Shown piece after piece: positions 7,573 through 17,588 of a stretch of 64,000 nt of DNA. The translations under genes were made by a program, and so were the position numbers. Below the pieces are notes generated by a model. That model did not search any database. It worked only from the letters and a program-made list of their open reading frames with translations, and had not been told where the DNA came from. This DNA comes from Polynucleobacter sp. Adler-ghost. GTDB lineage: Bacteria > Pseudomonadota > Gammaproteobacteria > Burkholderiales > Burkholderiaceae. The DNA lies in contig NZ_CP061320.1 in the NCBI RefSeq assembly GCF_018688495.1, forward strand, positions 716,586 through 780,585, read 5' to 3'. Position 1 is the first letter of the stretch; the number at the start of each line of letters is the position of its first letter.

Positions 7573-9375
7573 ATGAATCACCCAAAACCCTCGGCTGAAG
7601 TCAAAGCTGTTGCTGTAGCAACTGCAGATGATTTAAGGGAAACCATTCGTCGCAAGAGCAAACTCAAAGGGCGCCAAGCAGATGATGTGTCTTTGGCAGA
7701 GGTTCGCCAGTTAATCGGTGCTGCAGCTGATCGTCGTGATTTGCTAATTGAAAATTTACACAAGCTTAATGACGAATACCGTGCTTTGCATGATCGTCAT
7801 TTGGTTGCTCTCGCAAAAGAAATGAATTTGCCGATGGCAGAAGTTTATGAGGTTGCTACTTTTTATCACCACTTTGAAGTAGTGCGTGGCAATGATCCGG
7901 TTGCAGATATCACTTTGCGTGTCTGTGATGGTATCGCCTGCGAGCTGGCCGGCGCGCAAAATCTATTGGCAAAGTTACCGGCAATTTTAGGTAATCCTAA
8001 GATTAAGGTAGAGGCTGCTCCATGCGTGGGTCGTTGTGAACAGGCTCCAGTAGCAGTTGTGCATCAGTACCCAGTATTGTTCGCAACAACGGATAAGGTT
8101 GCCGCCGCCGTCAAAAATAATCTGACTACCCAGCCTATGGCTAAGGACAGTGCGAGCTTTGATCCTGCAGCATTAGCTGAGAAGGGGGTATCCCCGCAGG
8201 GTGAGAATCAGTCAGTTTCACCAGACTATGTGGGCTACGAATCTTATCGCGCGCAGGGTGGCTATGCCTTAGCAAAAGAAATTGTTGAAGGTAAAAAAGA
8301 CGGCGAGAGCATTGTCAAGATCATGGAAAGCTCGGGACTCCGCGGCCTAGGTGGCGCAGGCTTCCCAGCAGGGCGTAAGTGGCGCATTGTGAGAGATCAA
8401 GTCGCTCCAAAGTTGATGGCAGTGAACATTGACGAAGGTGAGCCAGGCACATTTAAGGACCGCACGTATTTGGAGCGCGATCCACATCGCTTCTTAGAGG
8501 GCATGTTAATTGCTGCCAATGTAGTGGGTATAGATGCTTGCTATATTTATCTGCGCGATGAGTACCATGGTTGCCGTGAATTACTCGAAGCGGAGTTGGC
8601 TAAACTCAAAGCAAACCCCCCATTTACATTGCCGCTGATCGAGTTACGTCGTGGCGCAGGTGCATACATTTGCGGCGAAGAGTCTGCCATGATTGAAAGT
8701 ATCGAAGGGAAGCGCGGCGAGCCCCGTATGCGCCCTCCCTATATCGCTCAAGTTGGTTTGTTTGGTCGTCCAACGCTCGAACATAACTTTGAAACCCTCT
8801 ACTGGGTGCGTGACATTGTTCAGCGTGGTCCAGAGTGGTTTAGTTCTTTTGGTCGTCATGATCGCAAAGGCTTGCGTAGCTTCAGTGTGAGCGGCCGAGT
8901 TAAAAACCCGGGTGTGAAACTCGCTCCAGCCGGCATTACGATTCAGGAGTTAATTGACGAATATTGTGGTGGCATGCAAGTTGGCCACAAGTTCTACGGC
9001 TATCTACCAGGTGGTGCTTCAGGCGGTATCTTGCCAGCAAGCATGAATGACATTCCGTTGGATTTCGATACCTTACAGCCCTATGGCTGTTTTATTGGCT
9101 CTGCTGCAGTGATGGTGTTTGGTGACAAAGATAAGGCGCGCGATATGGCGCTCAATGTCATGCACTTCTTTGAGCATGAGAGCTGCGGTCAATGCACGCC
9201 ATGTCGTGTAGGTACTAGCAAAGCTGCCAAGTTAATGCAGTCGCCATCTTGGGATCAAGGCACTTTAGAAGACTTAGCAACTGTGATGGTTGACGCTTCA
9301 ATATGCGGCTTAGGTCAAGCTGCACCCAATCCAATTCGCTGTATTGCAAAATATTTCCCAGCAGAAATTGCTTAA
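7573..9375 (+). CDS. fdsB: NAD-dependent formate dehydrogenase, fused gamma-beta (NuoE-NuoF/HoxF-like) subunit
   Basis: A 600-residue diaphorase subunit. Residues about 20-185 are the NuoE/FdsG thioredoxin-like domain with EVATFYHHFEV and the [2Fe-2S] ligands CDGIAC and PCVGRC. Residues about 220-600 are NuoF/FdsB: GLGGAGFPAGRKW for FMN, NIDEGEPGTFKDR, RGAGAYICGEESAM for NADH, and the [4Fe-4S] motif ESCGQCTPCR with a further Cys in SICGLGQ. It accepts electrons from the catalytic subunit encoded next and reduces NAD. In Cupriavidus-type fds operons these domains are two genes, while fusion as in HoxF is known. It may be mislabelled NuoF, but the neighbour makes formate dehydrogenase more likely. 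Confidence 0.9.
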   Translation: MNHPKPSAEVKAVAVATADDLRETIRRKSKLKGRQADDVSLAEVRQLIGAAADRRDLLIENLHKLNDEYRALHDRHLVALAKEMNLPMAEVYEVATFYHHFEVVRGNDPVADITLRVCDGIACELAGAQNLLAKLPAILGNPKIKVEAAPCVGRCEQAPVAVVHQYPVLFATTDKVAAAVKNNLTTQPMAKDSASFDPAALAEKGVSPQGENQSVSPDYVGYESYRAQGGYALAKEIVEGKKDGESIVKIMESSGLRGLGGAGFPAGRKWRIVRDQVAPKLMAVNIDEGEPGTFKDRTYLERDPHRFLEGMLIAANVVGIDACYIYLRDEYHGCRELLEAELAKLKANPPFTLPLIELRRGAGAYICGEESAMIESIEGKRGEPRMRPPYIAQVGLFGRPTLEHNFETLYWVRDIVQRGPEWFSSFGRHDRKGLRSFSVSGRVKNPGVKLAPAGITIQELIDEYCGGMQVGHKFYGYLPGGASGGILPASMNDIPLDFDTLQPYGCFIGSAAVMVFGDKDKARDMALNVMHFFEHESCGQCTPCRVGTSKAAKLMQSPSWDQGTLEDLATVMVDASICGLGQAAPNPIRCIAKYFPAEIA

Positions 9376-9412
9376 TCAGCAAGCAAAAAACCAAGGGAAA
9401 AACGAGACAAAT

Positions 9413-12307
9413 ATGAACGCACCAGTAAATCCTAAAGAGCTTGAATTGCAAACCGTTGAGTTCAAGCTAGACGGTCAAACCATCGTTTCTTATGAAGGCG
9501 AGACTATTCTCAAGGCCGCTAAGCGTCACGGGATCGATATTCCCCATCTGTGTTTCAAAGATGGTTATCGCGCTGATGGTAATTGCCGCGCGTGTGTAGT
9601 GGAGATCAATGGTGAGCGTACATTGGCGCCAAGTTGCTGCAGAAGTGCTACGCCTGGTATGGAAGTGAAGGCTAATAGCGAGCGTGCACTGAAGAGTCAA
9701 AAACTCGTCCTAGAAATGTTGTTATCTGATATGCCCGACGAAGGATTTAAGTGGGTAGGAGACAGTAAGGAAGAAGAGCAAAAAAATCAACATGGTGAAT
9801 TGAGCACCTGGGCTGCGCGCTTAGATGTCACAGTTCGACCTGAGCTCAAAGTATTGCGTCGTGAAAAAGTGAGTCATGACATATCCCATCCAGCGATGGC
9901 TGTGAACTTAGATGCTTGTATTCAATGTAATCGTTGCGTACGTGCTTGTCGCGAAGAGCAGGTTAATGATGTGATCGGCTACGCAATGCGCGGTGCTCAC
10001 AGCGAGATCGTGTTTGATCTGAATGACCCAATGGGTGATAGTACTTGCGTTGCCTGTGGTGAGTGTGTGCAGGCTTGCCCAACGGGTGCATTAATGCCTA
10101 AGGGATTAATTGGCTCGCAGACGGTGGATCGCAAGGTGGATTCAGTATGTCCCTTCTGCGGCGTAGGTTGCCAGATTACTTATAGCGTTAAAGATGAAAA
10201 GATTGTCAGCGTAGAGGGTCGTGATGGTCCAGCTAACCACAATCGCCTCTGCGTTAAAGGTCGCTTTGGTATGGATTACATCCATAACCCACAACGCCTA
10301 ACAAAGCCGCTGATTCGTAAGGCCGGTGTTGCTAAAGATGAGGCTTTATTAGAAGGCAAGCAAGACTGGTCTGAGATCTTCCGTGAAGCAACTTGGGAAG
10401 AAGCTTTGGAACTTGCGGGTGGTGGCCTCAAAAAGCTGAAAGATCAATACGGCAATAAGGTATTGGCTGGCTTTGGTTCTGCAAAAGGTAGCAACGAAGA
10501 GGCTTATTTATTCCAAAAACTCGTACGCACTGGTTTTGGCAGTAATAACGTCGACCATTGCACGCGCCTTTGCCATGCCTCTTCTGTAGCTGCATTATTA
10601 GAGGGTGTTGGCTCTGGTGCCGTTAGTAATCAAGTCAATGATGTTGAGCACTCAAGCCTTATTTTCTTGATCGGCTCAAATCCAACCGCAAATCATCCTG
10701 TTGCCGCTACTTGGTTTAAGAATGCTGCTAAACGAGGCGCAAAAATTGTATTGTGCGATCCACGTGCGACCGAAATCAGTAAACATGCCTGGCGTACGAT
10801 GCAGTTCAAGCCGGATACTGATGTGGCAATGCTCAATGCCATGATCTTCACAGTAATTGAAGAGGGCTTAGTTGATCGGGACTTTATTGAGAATCGCTCT
10901 AATAACTTTGAGGCACTCAAAGAAAATATTAAGGGCTATAGTCCAGAAGCGATGGCACCAATCTGCGGCATCCCAGCGGAAACTTTGCGTGAGGTTGCCA
11001 GAGAATTTGCGACAACTAAATCCGCAATGATTTTGTGGGGTATGGGCATCAGTCAGCACGTTCACGGCACTGATAACGCCCGTTGTTTAATTGCTTTGGT
11101 TAGCATTACTGGTCAAATTGGTAAGCCTGGCTCTGGCTTGCATCCACTACGCGGACAAAATAACGTGCAGGGCGCAAGTGATGCAGGATTAATTCCGATG
11201 ATGTTCCCGAACTACCAACGCGTAGATAATCCAGAAGCGCATGCTTGGTTTGAGAAATTCTGGGATACCCCATTAGACAAGAAGCCTGGTTACACCGTAG
11301 TAGAGATCATGCATAAGATCACCGCACCTGACAGTGATCCCGATAAGATTCGTGGCATGTATGTCGAAGGTGAGAATCCTGCGATGAGTGATCCCGATTT
11401 GAATCATGCCCGTCATGCTTTAGCTTCTTTGGATCTATTGGTTGTGCAAGATATTTTTATGACCGAGACTGCGCTCCTAGCAGACGTGGTATTACCAGCA
11501 AGCGCATGGCCTGAGAAAGTCGGCACTGCCAGCAATACCGACCGTATGGTTCAGATGGGTAAGAAAGCCATTAACCCTCCGGGAGATGCCAAGCCTGATC
11601 TGTGGATCATTCAGCAAATTGCTAAACGCATGGGCCTGAACTGGAATTACCAGGGTGCTGACGACGGCGTTGCAGAGGTGTATGACGAGATGCGTCAAGC
11701 AATGCATGCAGCTATCAATGGCATTACGTGGGAGCGTCTAGAAAAAGAGTCTAGCGTGACTTACCCATGTTTATCCGCTGAAGATCCAGGTCGCCCCATT
11801 GTGTTTGATGATAAGTTTGATACTAAAGATGGCAGAGTGAAGTTGGTGCCAGCAGATATCATTCCCGCAAATGAGCGCCCAGATGCGGAGTATCCATTTG
11901 TCTTGATTACAGGGCGTCAGTTAGAGCATTGGCATACTGGCAGTATGACGCGCCGTGCAACCGTCTTGGATGCGATTGAGCCAATGGCTACTGTGTCGAT
12001 GCATGGTGAAGATATGACTCAGCTAGGCGTTTCTGCTGGCGATGTGATCACTGTTCAGTCCCGTCGTGGCGAAGTAGCTATCCACGTGCGTCGAGATGAT
12101 GGCACTCCGCGTGGTGTAATCTTTATTCCATTTGCATACTATGAGGCTGCAGCCAACCTGATTACCAACTCTGCCCTAGATCCATTTGGAAAGATTCCGG
12201 AGTTTAAGTACTGTGCAGTCAAACTCGCTAAAGGCGGTCAGGCTGCTTCAGTGATGGGTTATGGAACTAATGATCCTAGTAGGCAGCAGTCTGAGCTCAC
12301 TTCCTAA
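9413..12307 (+). CDS. fdsA: NAD-dependent formate dehydrogenase, catalytic alpha subunit
   Basis: About 964 residues. The N-terminus is a NuoG-like [2Fe-2S] domain (CFKDGYRADGNCRAC). An HCN3H-type segment and a two-[4Fe-4S] ferredoxin domain (CIQCNRCVRAC, CVACGECVQAC) follow. The molybdopterin enzyme part begins at CPFCGVGC. The active-site Cys-His pair is in HCTRLCHASS, so it is a Cys rather than selenocysteine enzyme. The C-terminal MGD-binding domain includes LITGRQLEHWHTGSMTRR. It oxidises formate to CO2 and passes electrons to the diaphorase subunit just upstream. The start at 9413 gives a normal N-terminus; an earlier in-frame ATG at 9344 overlaps the preceding gene. The neighbouring fdsC and fdsD of other operons are absent. 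Confidence 0.93.
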   Translation: MNAPVNPKELELQTVEFKLDGQTIVSYEGETILKAAKRHGIDIPHLCFKDGYRADGNCRACVVEINGERTLAPSCCRSATPGMEVKANSERALKSQKLVLEMLLSDMPDEGFKWVGDSKEEEQKNQHGELSTWAARLDVTVRPELKVLRREKVSHDISHPAMAVNLDACIQCNRCVRACREEQVNDVIGYAMRGAHSEIVFDLNDPMGDSTCVACGECVQACPTGALMPKGLIGSQTVDRKVDSVCPFCGVGCQITYSVKDEKIVSVEGRDGPANHNRLCVKGRFGMDYIHNPQRLTKPLIRKAGVAKDEALLEGKQDWSEIFREATWEEALELAGGGLKKLKDQYGNKVLAGFGSAKGSNEEAYLFQKLVRTGFGSNNVDHCTRLCHASSVAALLEGVGSGAVSNQVNDVEHSSLIFLIGSNPTANHPVAATWFKNAAKRGAKIVLCDPRATEISKHAWRTMQFKPDTDVAMLNAMIFTVIEEGLVDRDFIENRSNNFEALKENIKGYSPEAMAPICGIPAETLREVAREFATTKSAMILWGMGISQHVHGTDNARCLIALVSITGQIGKPGSGLHPLRGQNNVQGASDAGLIPMMFPNYQRVDNPEAHAWFEKFWDTPLDKKPGYTVVEIMHKITAPDSDPDKIRGMYVEGENPAMSDPDLNHARHALASLDLLVVQDIFMTETALLADVVLPASAWPEKVGTASNTDRMVQMGKKAINPPGDAKPDLWIIQQIAKRMGLNWNYQGADDGVAEVYDEMRQAMHAAINGITWERLEKESSVTYPCLSAEDPGRPIVFDDKFDTKDGRVKLVPADIIPANERPDAEYPFVLITGRQLEHWHTGSMTRRATVLDAIEPMATVSMHGEDMTQLGVSAGDVITVQSRRGEVAIHVRRDDGTPRGVIFIPFAYYEAAANLITNSALDPFGKIPEFKYCAVKLAKGGQAASVMGYGTNDPSRQQSELTS

Positions 12308-12327
12308 GCTATTTAGTTAAACCTAAT

Positions 12328-12350
12328 AAAGCCCCCTTATCAGGGGCTTT
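12328..12350 (+). terminator. Terminator after formate dehydrogenase genes
   Basis: AAAGCCCC, seven-base loop, GGGGCTTT followed by a moderately T-rich tail. Confidence 0.8.
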
Positions 12351-12404
12351 GTTCGTTTAAATCTCTTAAAATATATTTTTAGCGATTGCCCTTTAGAATT
12401 AGTC

Positions 12405-14066
12405 ATGGCTAGTTCAAAACCCCAAACCCCACCATCTGATACCAAAGCAGAATTACCCGTCCTGATTATTGGAGCGGGTCTAGCAGGCCTCACCGTTGCT
12501 CTACATATGGCAGAGACGCAACCAGTTATTGTGATGGCCAAGCGCGGTCTGGGTGAGGCTGCCACTGCATGGGCTCAAGGTGGCATCGTCGGAGTAGTCG
12601 ATAAAGTACACGACAGTGTTGATTCTCATGTGGCTGATACCTTAGATGCTGGCGCAGGACTCGTGGTGGAGTCTACTGCTCGATATATTGCTGAAGAAAG
12701 CGCTGAAGCCATTCGTTGGCTGGTTGAACAGGGCGTTCCGTTTACCGCCGACGAGACTGGTCCTATGGGTTTGCATCTGACTCGTGAAGGTGGCCATAGT
12801 CAGCGTCGGATCGCGCACGTTGCTGATGCTACGGGTAAGGCCATTCATGAGGTCTTATTAGATAAAGCACGAGATCATAAAAATATTCAATTGCTAGAGC
12901 ACTGGATTGCTTTAGATCTGATTACCAATCGGCACTTGGATGCGAAGACGCAACGCGCTAAGCCGAATCGTTGCTATGGTGTATATGCCCTTGATATTAA
13001 AAATAATCGTGTAGAAACAATTGAGGCCAAGTCGGTGGTATTAGCTACCGGCGGTGTTGGCAAGGTATATAAGTACACCAGTAATCCGGACACTGCGACA
13101 GGTGATGGTATTGCTATGGCCTGGCGTGCAGGTTGCCGTGTCGGTAATATGGAATTTATTCAGTTTCACCCAACATGTTTATATCACCCGAGCGATAGAA
13201 CCTTTTTAATTACTGAGGCGATGCGTGGTGAAGGTGGCCTGCTCAAGCTCCCCAATGGCAATCGCTTTATGTCAGAGCATGATGAGCGTAATGAGTTGGC
13301 TCCTCGTGACATTGTTGCTAGGGCAATCGACTTTGAAATGAAAAAGCATGGTCTCGATTACGTACATCTCGATGCCACCCATTTAGGTGAAGCTTTTATT
13401 CAAGAGCATTTTCCAATGATCTATGCGCGCTGTATGAGTTTGGGATTGGACATTACTAAAGAGCCAATCCCTGTAGTACCAGCAGCGCACTATACCTGTG
13501 GTGGAGTTGTTACTGACCTCAAAGGCCGTACTGATTTGCCTGGTCTATATGCGGTAGGCGAAGCTACTTATACAGGCTTGCATGGCGCTAATCGTTTGGC
13601 AAGCAACTCATTATTGGAGTGCATTGTTATTGGTAAAGCTGCTGCTGCAGATATTTCTTCATTAAAAACACCAGCAATGCCAAAGCTCCCGCTCTGGGAT
13701 GAGAGTCAAGTAGAGGATGCAGATGAGCAAGTGGTGATTGCCCATAATTGGGATGAGTTGCGTTCATTGATGTGGAACTATGTCGGCATCGTGAGAACCA
13801 ATCGACGCTTAGAGCGAGCATTACATCGCATCAAACTACTCAGATATGAAGTGCAAGAATATTACGCTAACTTTAGGGTAACACGCGACTTAATTGAGCT
13901 TCGCAATCTGTTGGAGTGTGCGGAACTCATTGTGAGATCAGCTTTAATGCGTAGAGAGAGTAGGGGGCTGCATTACAGCCGTGATTACCCGGGCACTTGG
14001 GCAGTTTCTTATCCAACTATTTTGACGCCCCAGGCTGAGGGCAATTCCGAAAACGCTGCAAGCTAG
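12405..14066 (+). CDS. nadB: L-aspartate oxidase
   Basis: A 553-residue flavoprotein, close to the usual length of about 540. The FAD-binding [14 protein letters not shown] motif is near residue 23. The succinate dehydrogenase-like core has [20 protein letters not shown]-type residues ([12 protein letters not shown]), [20 protein letters not shown], the substrate-site [10 protein letters not shown] and [15 protein letters not shown]. It oxidises L-aspartate to iminoaspartate, the first step of de novo NAD synthesis. The gene converges with nadC and nadA, which supply the next two steps. Start at 12405 is the first ATG after the terminator of the previous operon. Confidence 0.96.
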   Translation: MASSKPQTPPSDTKAELPVLIIGAGLAGLTVALHMAETQPVIVMAKRGLGEAATAWAQGGIVGVVDKVHDSVDSHVADTLDAGAGLVVESTARYIAEESAEAIRWLVEQGVPFTADETGPMGLHLTREGGHSQRRIAHVADATGKAIHEVLLDKARDHKNIQLLEHWIALDLITNRHLDAKTQRAKPNRCYGVYALDIKNNRVETIEAKSVVLATGGVGKVYKYTSNPDTATGDGIAMAWRAGCRVGNMEFIQFHPTCLYHPSDRTFLITEAMRGEGGLLKLPNGNRFMSEHDERNELAPRDIVARAIDFEMKKHGLDYVHLDATHLGEAFIQEHFPMIYARCMSLGLDITKEPIPVVPAAHYTCGGVVTDLKGRTDLPGLYAVGEATYTGLHGANRLASNSLLECIVIGKAAAADISSLKTPAMPKLPLWDESQVEDADEQVVIAHNWDELRSLMWNYVGIVRTNRRLERALHRIKLLRYEVQEYYANFRVTRDLIELRNLLECAELIVRSALMRRESRGLHYSRDYPGTWAVSYPTILTPQAEGNSENAAS

Positions 14067-14076
14067 AGATGGATTG

Positions 14077-14934
14077 CTATGCGGATATTCTCATTGAGAA
14101 ATCCACTGCCTTAATATCTTTCGTCAGTTTTCCAAGAGAGATCCGATCAACGCCAGTGGCTGCAATTGCCCTCATCTGATCCAAGTCGATACCACCAGAA
14201 GCCTCTAATAAGGCGCGACCATGAGTAAAGGCGACCGCTTCTTTCATTTGCTCGGTAGTAAAGTTATCAATCAAGATATTTTTGGCGCCAGCATCTAAAG
14301 CTTCTTTCAGTTCAGTGAAGTTTTCTACTTCCACCTGAATATCTACCCCAGCATTTAAAGCTTGTGCAGCTTTCACGGCAGCAGCAACGCCACCTGCGGC
14401 AGCAATATGATTTTCTTTAATTAAGATGCCATGCCAAAGTGCAAGACGTTGATTTTGACCGCCACCGACGCGCACTGCGTATTTCTGGGCTTGACGTAAT
14501 CCCGGAATGGTCTTGCGAGTATCGAGTACTGCACAACCCTTTGGGTTTGGACTGACTCCTGCAATCGCATCAACATGCTGACGTGCACTACTGGCAGTCC
14601 AAGATAGTGTTTGTAAAAAATTAATACAGGGACGCTCAGCCGAGAGTAGAGCACGAGAATTTGCATCAATATCGCACACTTGGGTATCGGGCTTCATCAA
14701 GTCACCCTCTTGGTAATGCCAAGTAACTTTTGCTGCCGGATCTAATGTTTTGAGGGTGCCTTCAAACCAATCTATCCCACAGAGCACAGCCTCTTGGCGC
14801 ACGATCAGTTGCGCATGTACAAGCTTGCTAGGAACCAGTTGCGCAGTCCAATCGCACTGACCAATATCCTCCATCAGCGCATCAGCAATATTGCGTTGGC
14901 GGGCTTGCTCTACAGTTTCGTTGTAATTAAACAT
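14077..14934 (-). CDS. nadC: Nicotinate-nucleotide diphosphorylase (quinolinate phosphoribosyltransferase)
   Basis: A 285-residue protein of standard length. Visible family motifs are DIGQCDWTA near the N-terminus, LSAERPCINFLQTLSWTAS, the phosphoribosyl-binding LDTRKTIPGLRQAQKYAVRVGGGQNQR, IKENHI, VEVENFTEL and the C-terminal LEASGGIDLDQMRAIAATGVDRISLG. It converts quinolinate and PRPP to nicotinate mononucleotide, CO2 and pyrophosphate in the cytoplasm. It lies 45 bases downstream of nadA on the same strand, a probable two-gene operon, and converges with nadB only ten bases away. Confidence 0.96.
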   Translation of the reverse strand: MFNYNETVEQARQRNIADALMEDIGQCDWTAQLVPSKLVHAQLIVRQEAVLCGIDWFEGTLKTLDPAAKVTWHYQEGDLMKPDTQVCDIDANSRALLSAERPCINFLQTLSWTASSARQHVDAIAGVSPNPKGCAVLDTRKTIPGLRQAQKYAVRVGGGQNQRLALWHGILIKENHIAAAGGVAAAVKAAQALNAGVDIQVEVENFTELKEALDAGAKNILIDNFTTEQMKEAVAFTHGRALLEASGGIDLDQMRAIAATGVDRISLGKLTKDIKAVDFSMRISA

Positions 14935-14979
14935 GCATATTCAGTCAAAAATACTATCCAGAAAAATATCAAAACTAGC

Positions 14980-16107
14980 TTAGGCAGCGCCAATATTCTT
15001 TACAAAGCCATGTTGAGCCTTGGCCAGAAGATCAGGATGATTTTTTGTGAAATCTAACATTCGCTCTATACAACCCAATGCTTTGACTCGAATATCTTCT
15101 TTGATAAAAATTTCACCAGAGGCGTTCTCAAGACAATTGAGAATGCCCTGCAAACCATTCATTGCCATCCAGGGACAGTGGGCGCAGCTCTTGCAGGTAG
15201 CACTATTGCCAGCAGTGGGGGCCTCAATCAATACTTTATTAGGAGCCAATTGGCGCATGCGATGCAAGATGCCATTATCGGTAGCCACAATGTATTCAGA
15301 AGCTGAGCCTTCAACTACGGCTTTGATCATGGCAGATGTGGAGCCAACGACATCTGCTAAATCTACAACCGCTTGTGGTGATTCAGGGTGAACTAGAACC
15401 ATGGCATTGGGATGTGCTGCCATTAACATTTCTAATTCAACTGCTTTAAATTCATCATGAACAATGCATGCGCCATTCCATAGCAACATATCAGCGCCAG
15501 TCTGCTCTTGAATGTAGCGACCTAGATGACGATCAGGTGCCCATAAGATTTTTTTACCTTCAATCTTGAGTTGATGAACGATAGCTAAAGCACAAGAGCT
15601 TGTTACCATCCAATCAGCCTGGGCTTTAACAGCTGCACTCGTATTGGCATAGACAACTACAGTGCGATCCGGATGCTGTGCTCTAAAGGCGCCAAAGTCA
15701 GCAGCATCGCAACCTAAGTCTAAAGAGCAGCTCGCCTCCAAGTCTGGCATAAAGACGCGCTTTTCTGGACTTAGAATCTTGGCAGATTCACCCATAAAGC
15801 GCACGCCAGCAACAATCAAGTTTTTGGCAGAGTGGTTTTTGCCAAAGCGTGCCATTTCTAAAGAATCAGCAACAAAGCCACCAGTTTCTATTGCAAGATC
15901 TTGAATATCACCATCGACGTAGTAATGAGCAACTAAAGCAGCATCTTTCTCGATCAGCAATTGCTTGATACGGGCCAGTACAGCAGTTTTTTCAGTGCCA
16001 TGTAGTTGGGGAGGTGTCTTCGCCCAAGCTTGAGCTGTACATATAGCCCCGGCAGCATTCTGCTGGGGGTAATCAAAAGCTATAGAAGTGCTAACAGTGG
16101 AAGTCAT
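14980..16107 (-). CDS. nadA: Quinolinate synthase
   Basis: A 375-residue protein. It shows the duplicated NadA fold with [46 protein letters not shown], and the [4Fe-4S] cluster cysteines in [22 protein letters not shown] and the upstream VTSSCALAI region. It condenses iminoaspartate with dihydroxyacetone phosphate to quinolinate. It is the first gene of the nadA-nadC pair. The 50-base gap to the phosphomannomutase gene upstream could hold the promoter; no NadR or NrtR site was recognised. Confidence 0.95.
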   Translation of the reverse strand: MTSTVSTSIAFDYPQQNAAGAICTAQAWAKTPPQLHGTEKTAVLARIKQLLIEKDAALVAHYYVDGDIQDLAIETGGFVADSLEMARFGKNHSAKNLIVAGVRFMGESAKILSPEKRVFMPDLEASCSLDLGCDAADFGAFRAQHPDRTVVVYANTSAAVKAQADWMVTSSCALAIVHQLKIEGKKILWAPDRHLGRYIQEQTGADMLLWNGACIVHDEFKAVELEMLMAAHPNAMVLVHPESPQAVVDLADVVGSTSAMIKAVVEGSASEYIVATDNGILHRMRQLAPNKVLIEAPTAGNSATCKSCAHCPWMAMNGLQGILNCLENASGEIFIKEDIRVKALGCIERMLDFTKNHPDLLAKAQHGFVKNIGAA

Positions 16108-16157
16108 AGGTAATTTTATCTCTATTACGCGAGCTAGCGATAGCTGACCTCAATTAC

Positions 16158-17543
16158 TTAAAACGGTAGCTTTGCTTCTGGCTTTGCGGCTAACAATACC
16201 GCCTTAAACTCGGCCTGTATACGCTGGATAGCCTCTTCACTATCTGCCTCAAAGCGCATCACCACAACTGGTGTTGTGTTGGAAGGTCGGGCAAGACCAA
16301 AGCCATCCGCGTATTCGACTCGCACACCATCAATCGTATTGATTGACTCTGATGTTGGGAACTTGGCATTGGCTTTGATTGTTTCTAGTAGGGCAAAAGG
16401 TTCACCTTCGGCGCAAGCGAGTTGCAATTCTGGGGTGCAGATTGCATTTGGTAAGCCATTGAGAGTATCACTTGGATTTTTCTCTTTGCTAAGAATCTCT
16501 AGTAAGCGTGCGCCGGTGTAAAGACCATCATCAAAACCAAACCAACGATCCTTAAAGAAGATGTGACCACTCATCTCGCCAGCCAGCGGGGCGCCAGTTT
16601 CTTTGAGCTTCGCTTTGACTAAAGAGTGGCCTGTTTTCCACATGATGGGTTCGCCACCATGTTCCTTAACGTAGGTGGCTAAGTTGCGAGTGCATTTCAC
16701 GTCGTAAATAATTTGACCACCAGGATTGCGGGAGAGTACATCTTTTGCAAAGAGCATCATTTGGCGGTCTGGGAAAATGACTTGACCGTCTTTAGTGACT
16801 ACGCCTAAACGATCGGCATCTCCATCAAAGGCAAGGCCTAATTCATTATCGGTAGTTTGGAGGTTCTTGATGAGGTCTTGCAGGTTTTCAATATGGGCTG
16901 GATCCGGATGGTGATTGGGAAAATGTCCATCGACTTCGCAGAACAATTCTTGAACTTCGCAACCCAAAGCTCTGAACAGTTTGCCAGCAAAAGCGCCACC
17001 AACGCCATTGCCACAATCCACTGCAATCTTCATGGGGCGAGCTAGCTTCACATCGCCAACAATATAGTTGAGGTACATCGGGAAAATATCAAAGGTACTA
17101 CGTGTTCCTTGGCCAACAGTAAATTTCTTAGCTTCAATGCGTTTACGTAAGTCCTGAATCTTCTCGCCATAAATAGCCGCTGTACCCAGGACCATTTTGA
17201 AGCCGTTATAGTTCGGGGGATTATGGCTACCAGTAATCATGATCCCAGATTTTGGTGTTTTGCCATTGATGGTGTGATTGGCAGCAAAGTACACCATTGG
17301 AGTAGCTACCATACCTAAATCGATCACATTGATGCCGGTAGAGAGCAGGCCTGCTGTTAATGCTTCAATTAAGCTAGGACCAGAAAGACGACCATCACGA
17401 CCAATAACAATATCGGTTTCACCAAGCTCATGCATTTCAGTGCCAAAGGCTTGGCCAATCAATTTAGCGATAGAGGGATCTAAGGTCTCATCAATAATGC
17501 CGCGGATGTCATAAGCTTTAAAAATAGATGGAGACAATTGCAT
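16158..17543 (-). CDS. Phosphomannomutase/phosphoglucomutase
   Basis: A 461-residue alpha-D-phosphohexomutase of the AlgC/PMM-PGM type. It shows SIFKAYDIRGIID at the N-terminus, the phosphoserine loop MITGSHNPPNYNGFK, the Mg-binding FDGDADRLGVV, the sugar-specificity loop GEMSGHIFF and the phosphate-binding C-terminus (RPSNTTPVVVMRFE). It interconverts mannose or glucose 1- and 6-phosphates for surface polysaccharide precursors. It is followed on the same strand by nadA and preceded 45 bases upstream by pgi, consistent with a sugar-phosphate unit. Substrate preference between mannose and glucose cannot be decided from sequence alone. Confidence 0.93.
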   Translation of the reverse strand: MQLSPSIFKAYDIRGIIDETLDPSIAKLIGQAFGTEMHELGETDIVIGRDGRLSGPSLIEALTAGLLSTGINVIDLGMVATPMVYFAANHTINGKTPKSGIMITGSHNPPNYNGFKMVLGTAAIYGEKIQDLRKRIEAKKFTVGQGTRSTFDIFPMYLNYIVGDVKLARPMKIAVDCGNGVGGAFAGKLFRALGCEVQELFCEVDGHFPNHHPDPAHIENLQDLIKNLQTTDNELGLAFDGDADRLGVVTKDGQVIFPDRQMMLFAKDVLSRNPGGQIIYDVKCTRNLATYVKEHGGEPIMWKTGHSLVKAKLKETGAPLAGEMSGHIFFKDRWFGFDDGLYTGARLLEILSKEKNPSDTLNGLPNAICTPELQLACAEGEPFALLETIKANAKFPTSESINTIDGVRVEYADGFGLARPSNTTPVVVMRFEADSEEAIQRIQAEFKAVLLAAKPEAKLPF

Positions 17544-17588
17544 TGCAGATCCTTCAGTAAAAACACCTCAGTATTGCTGGGGTGATAA

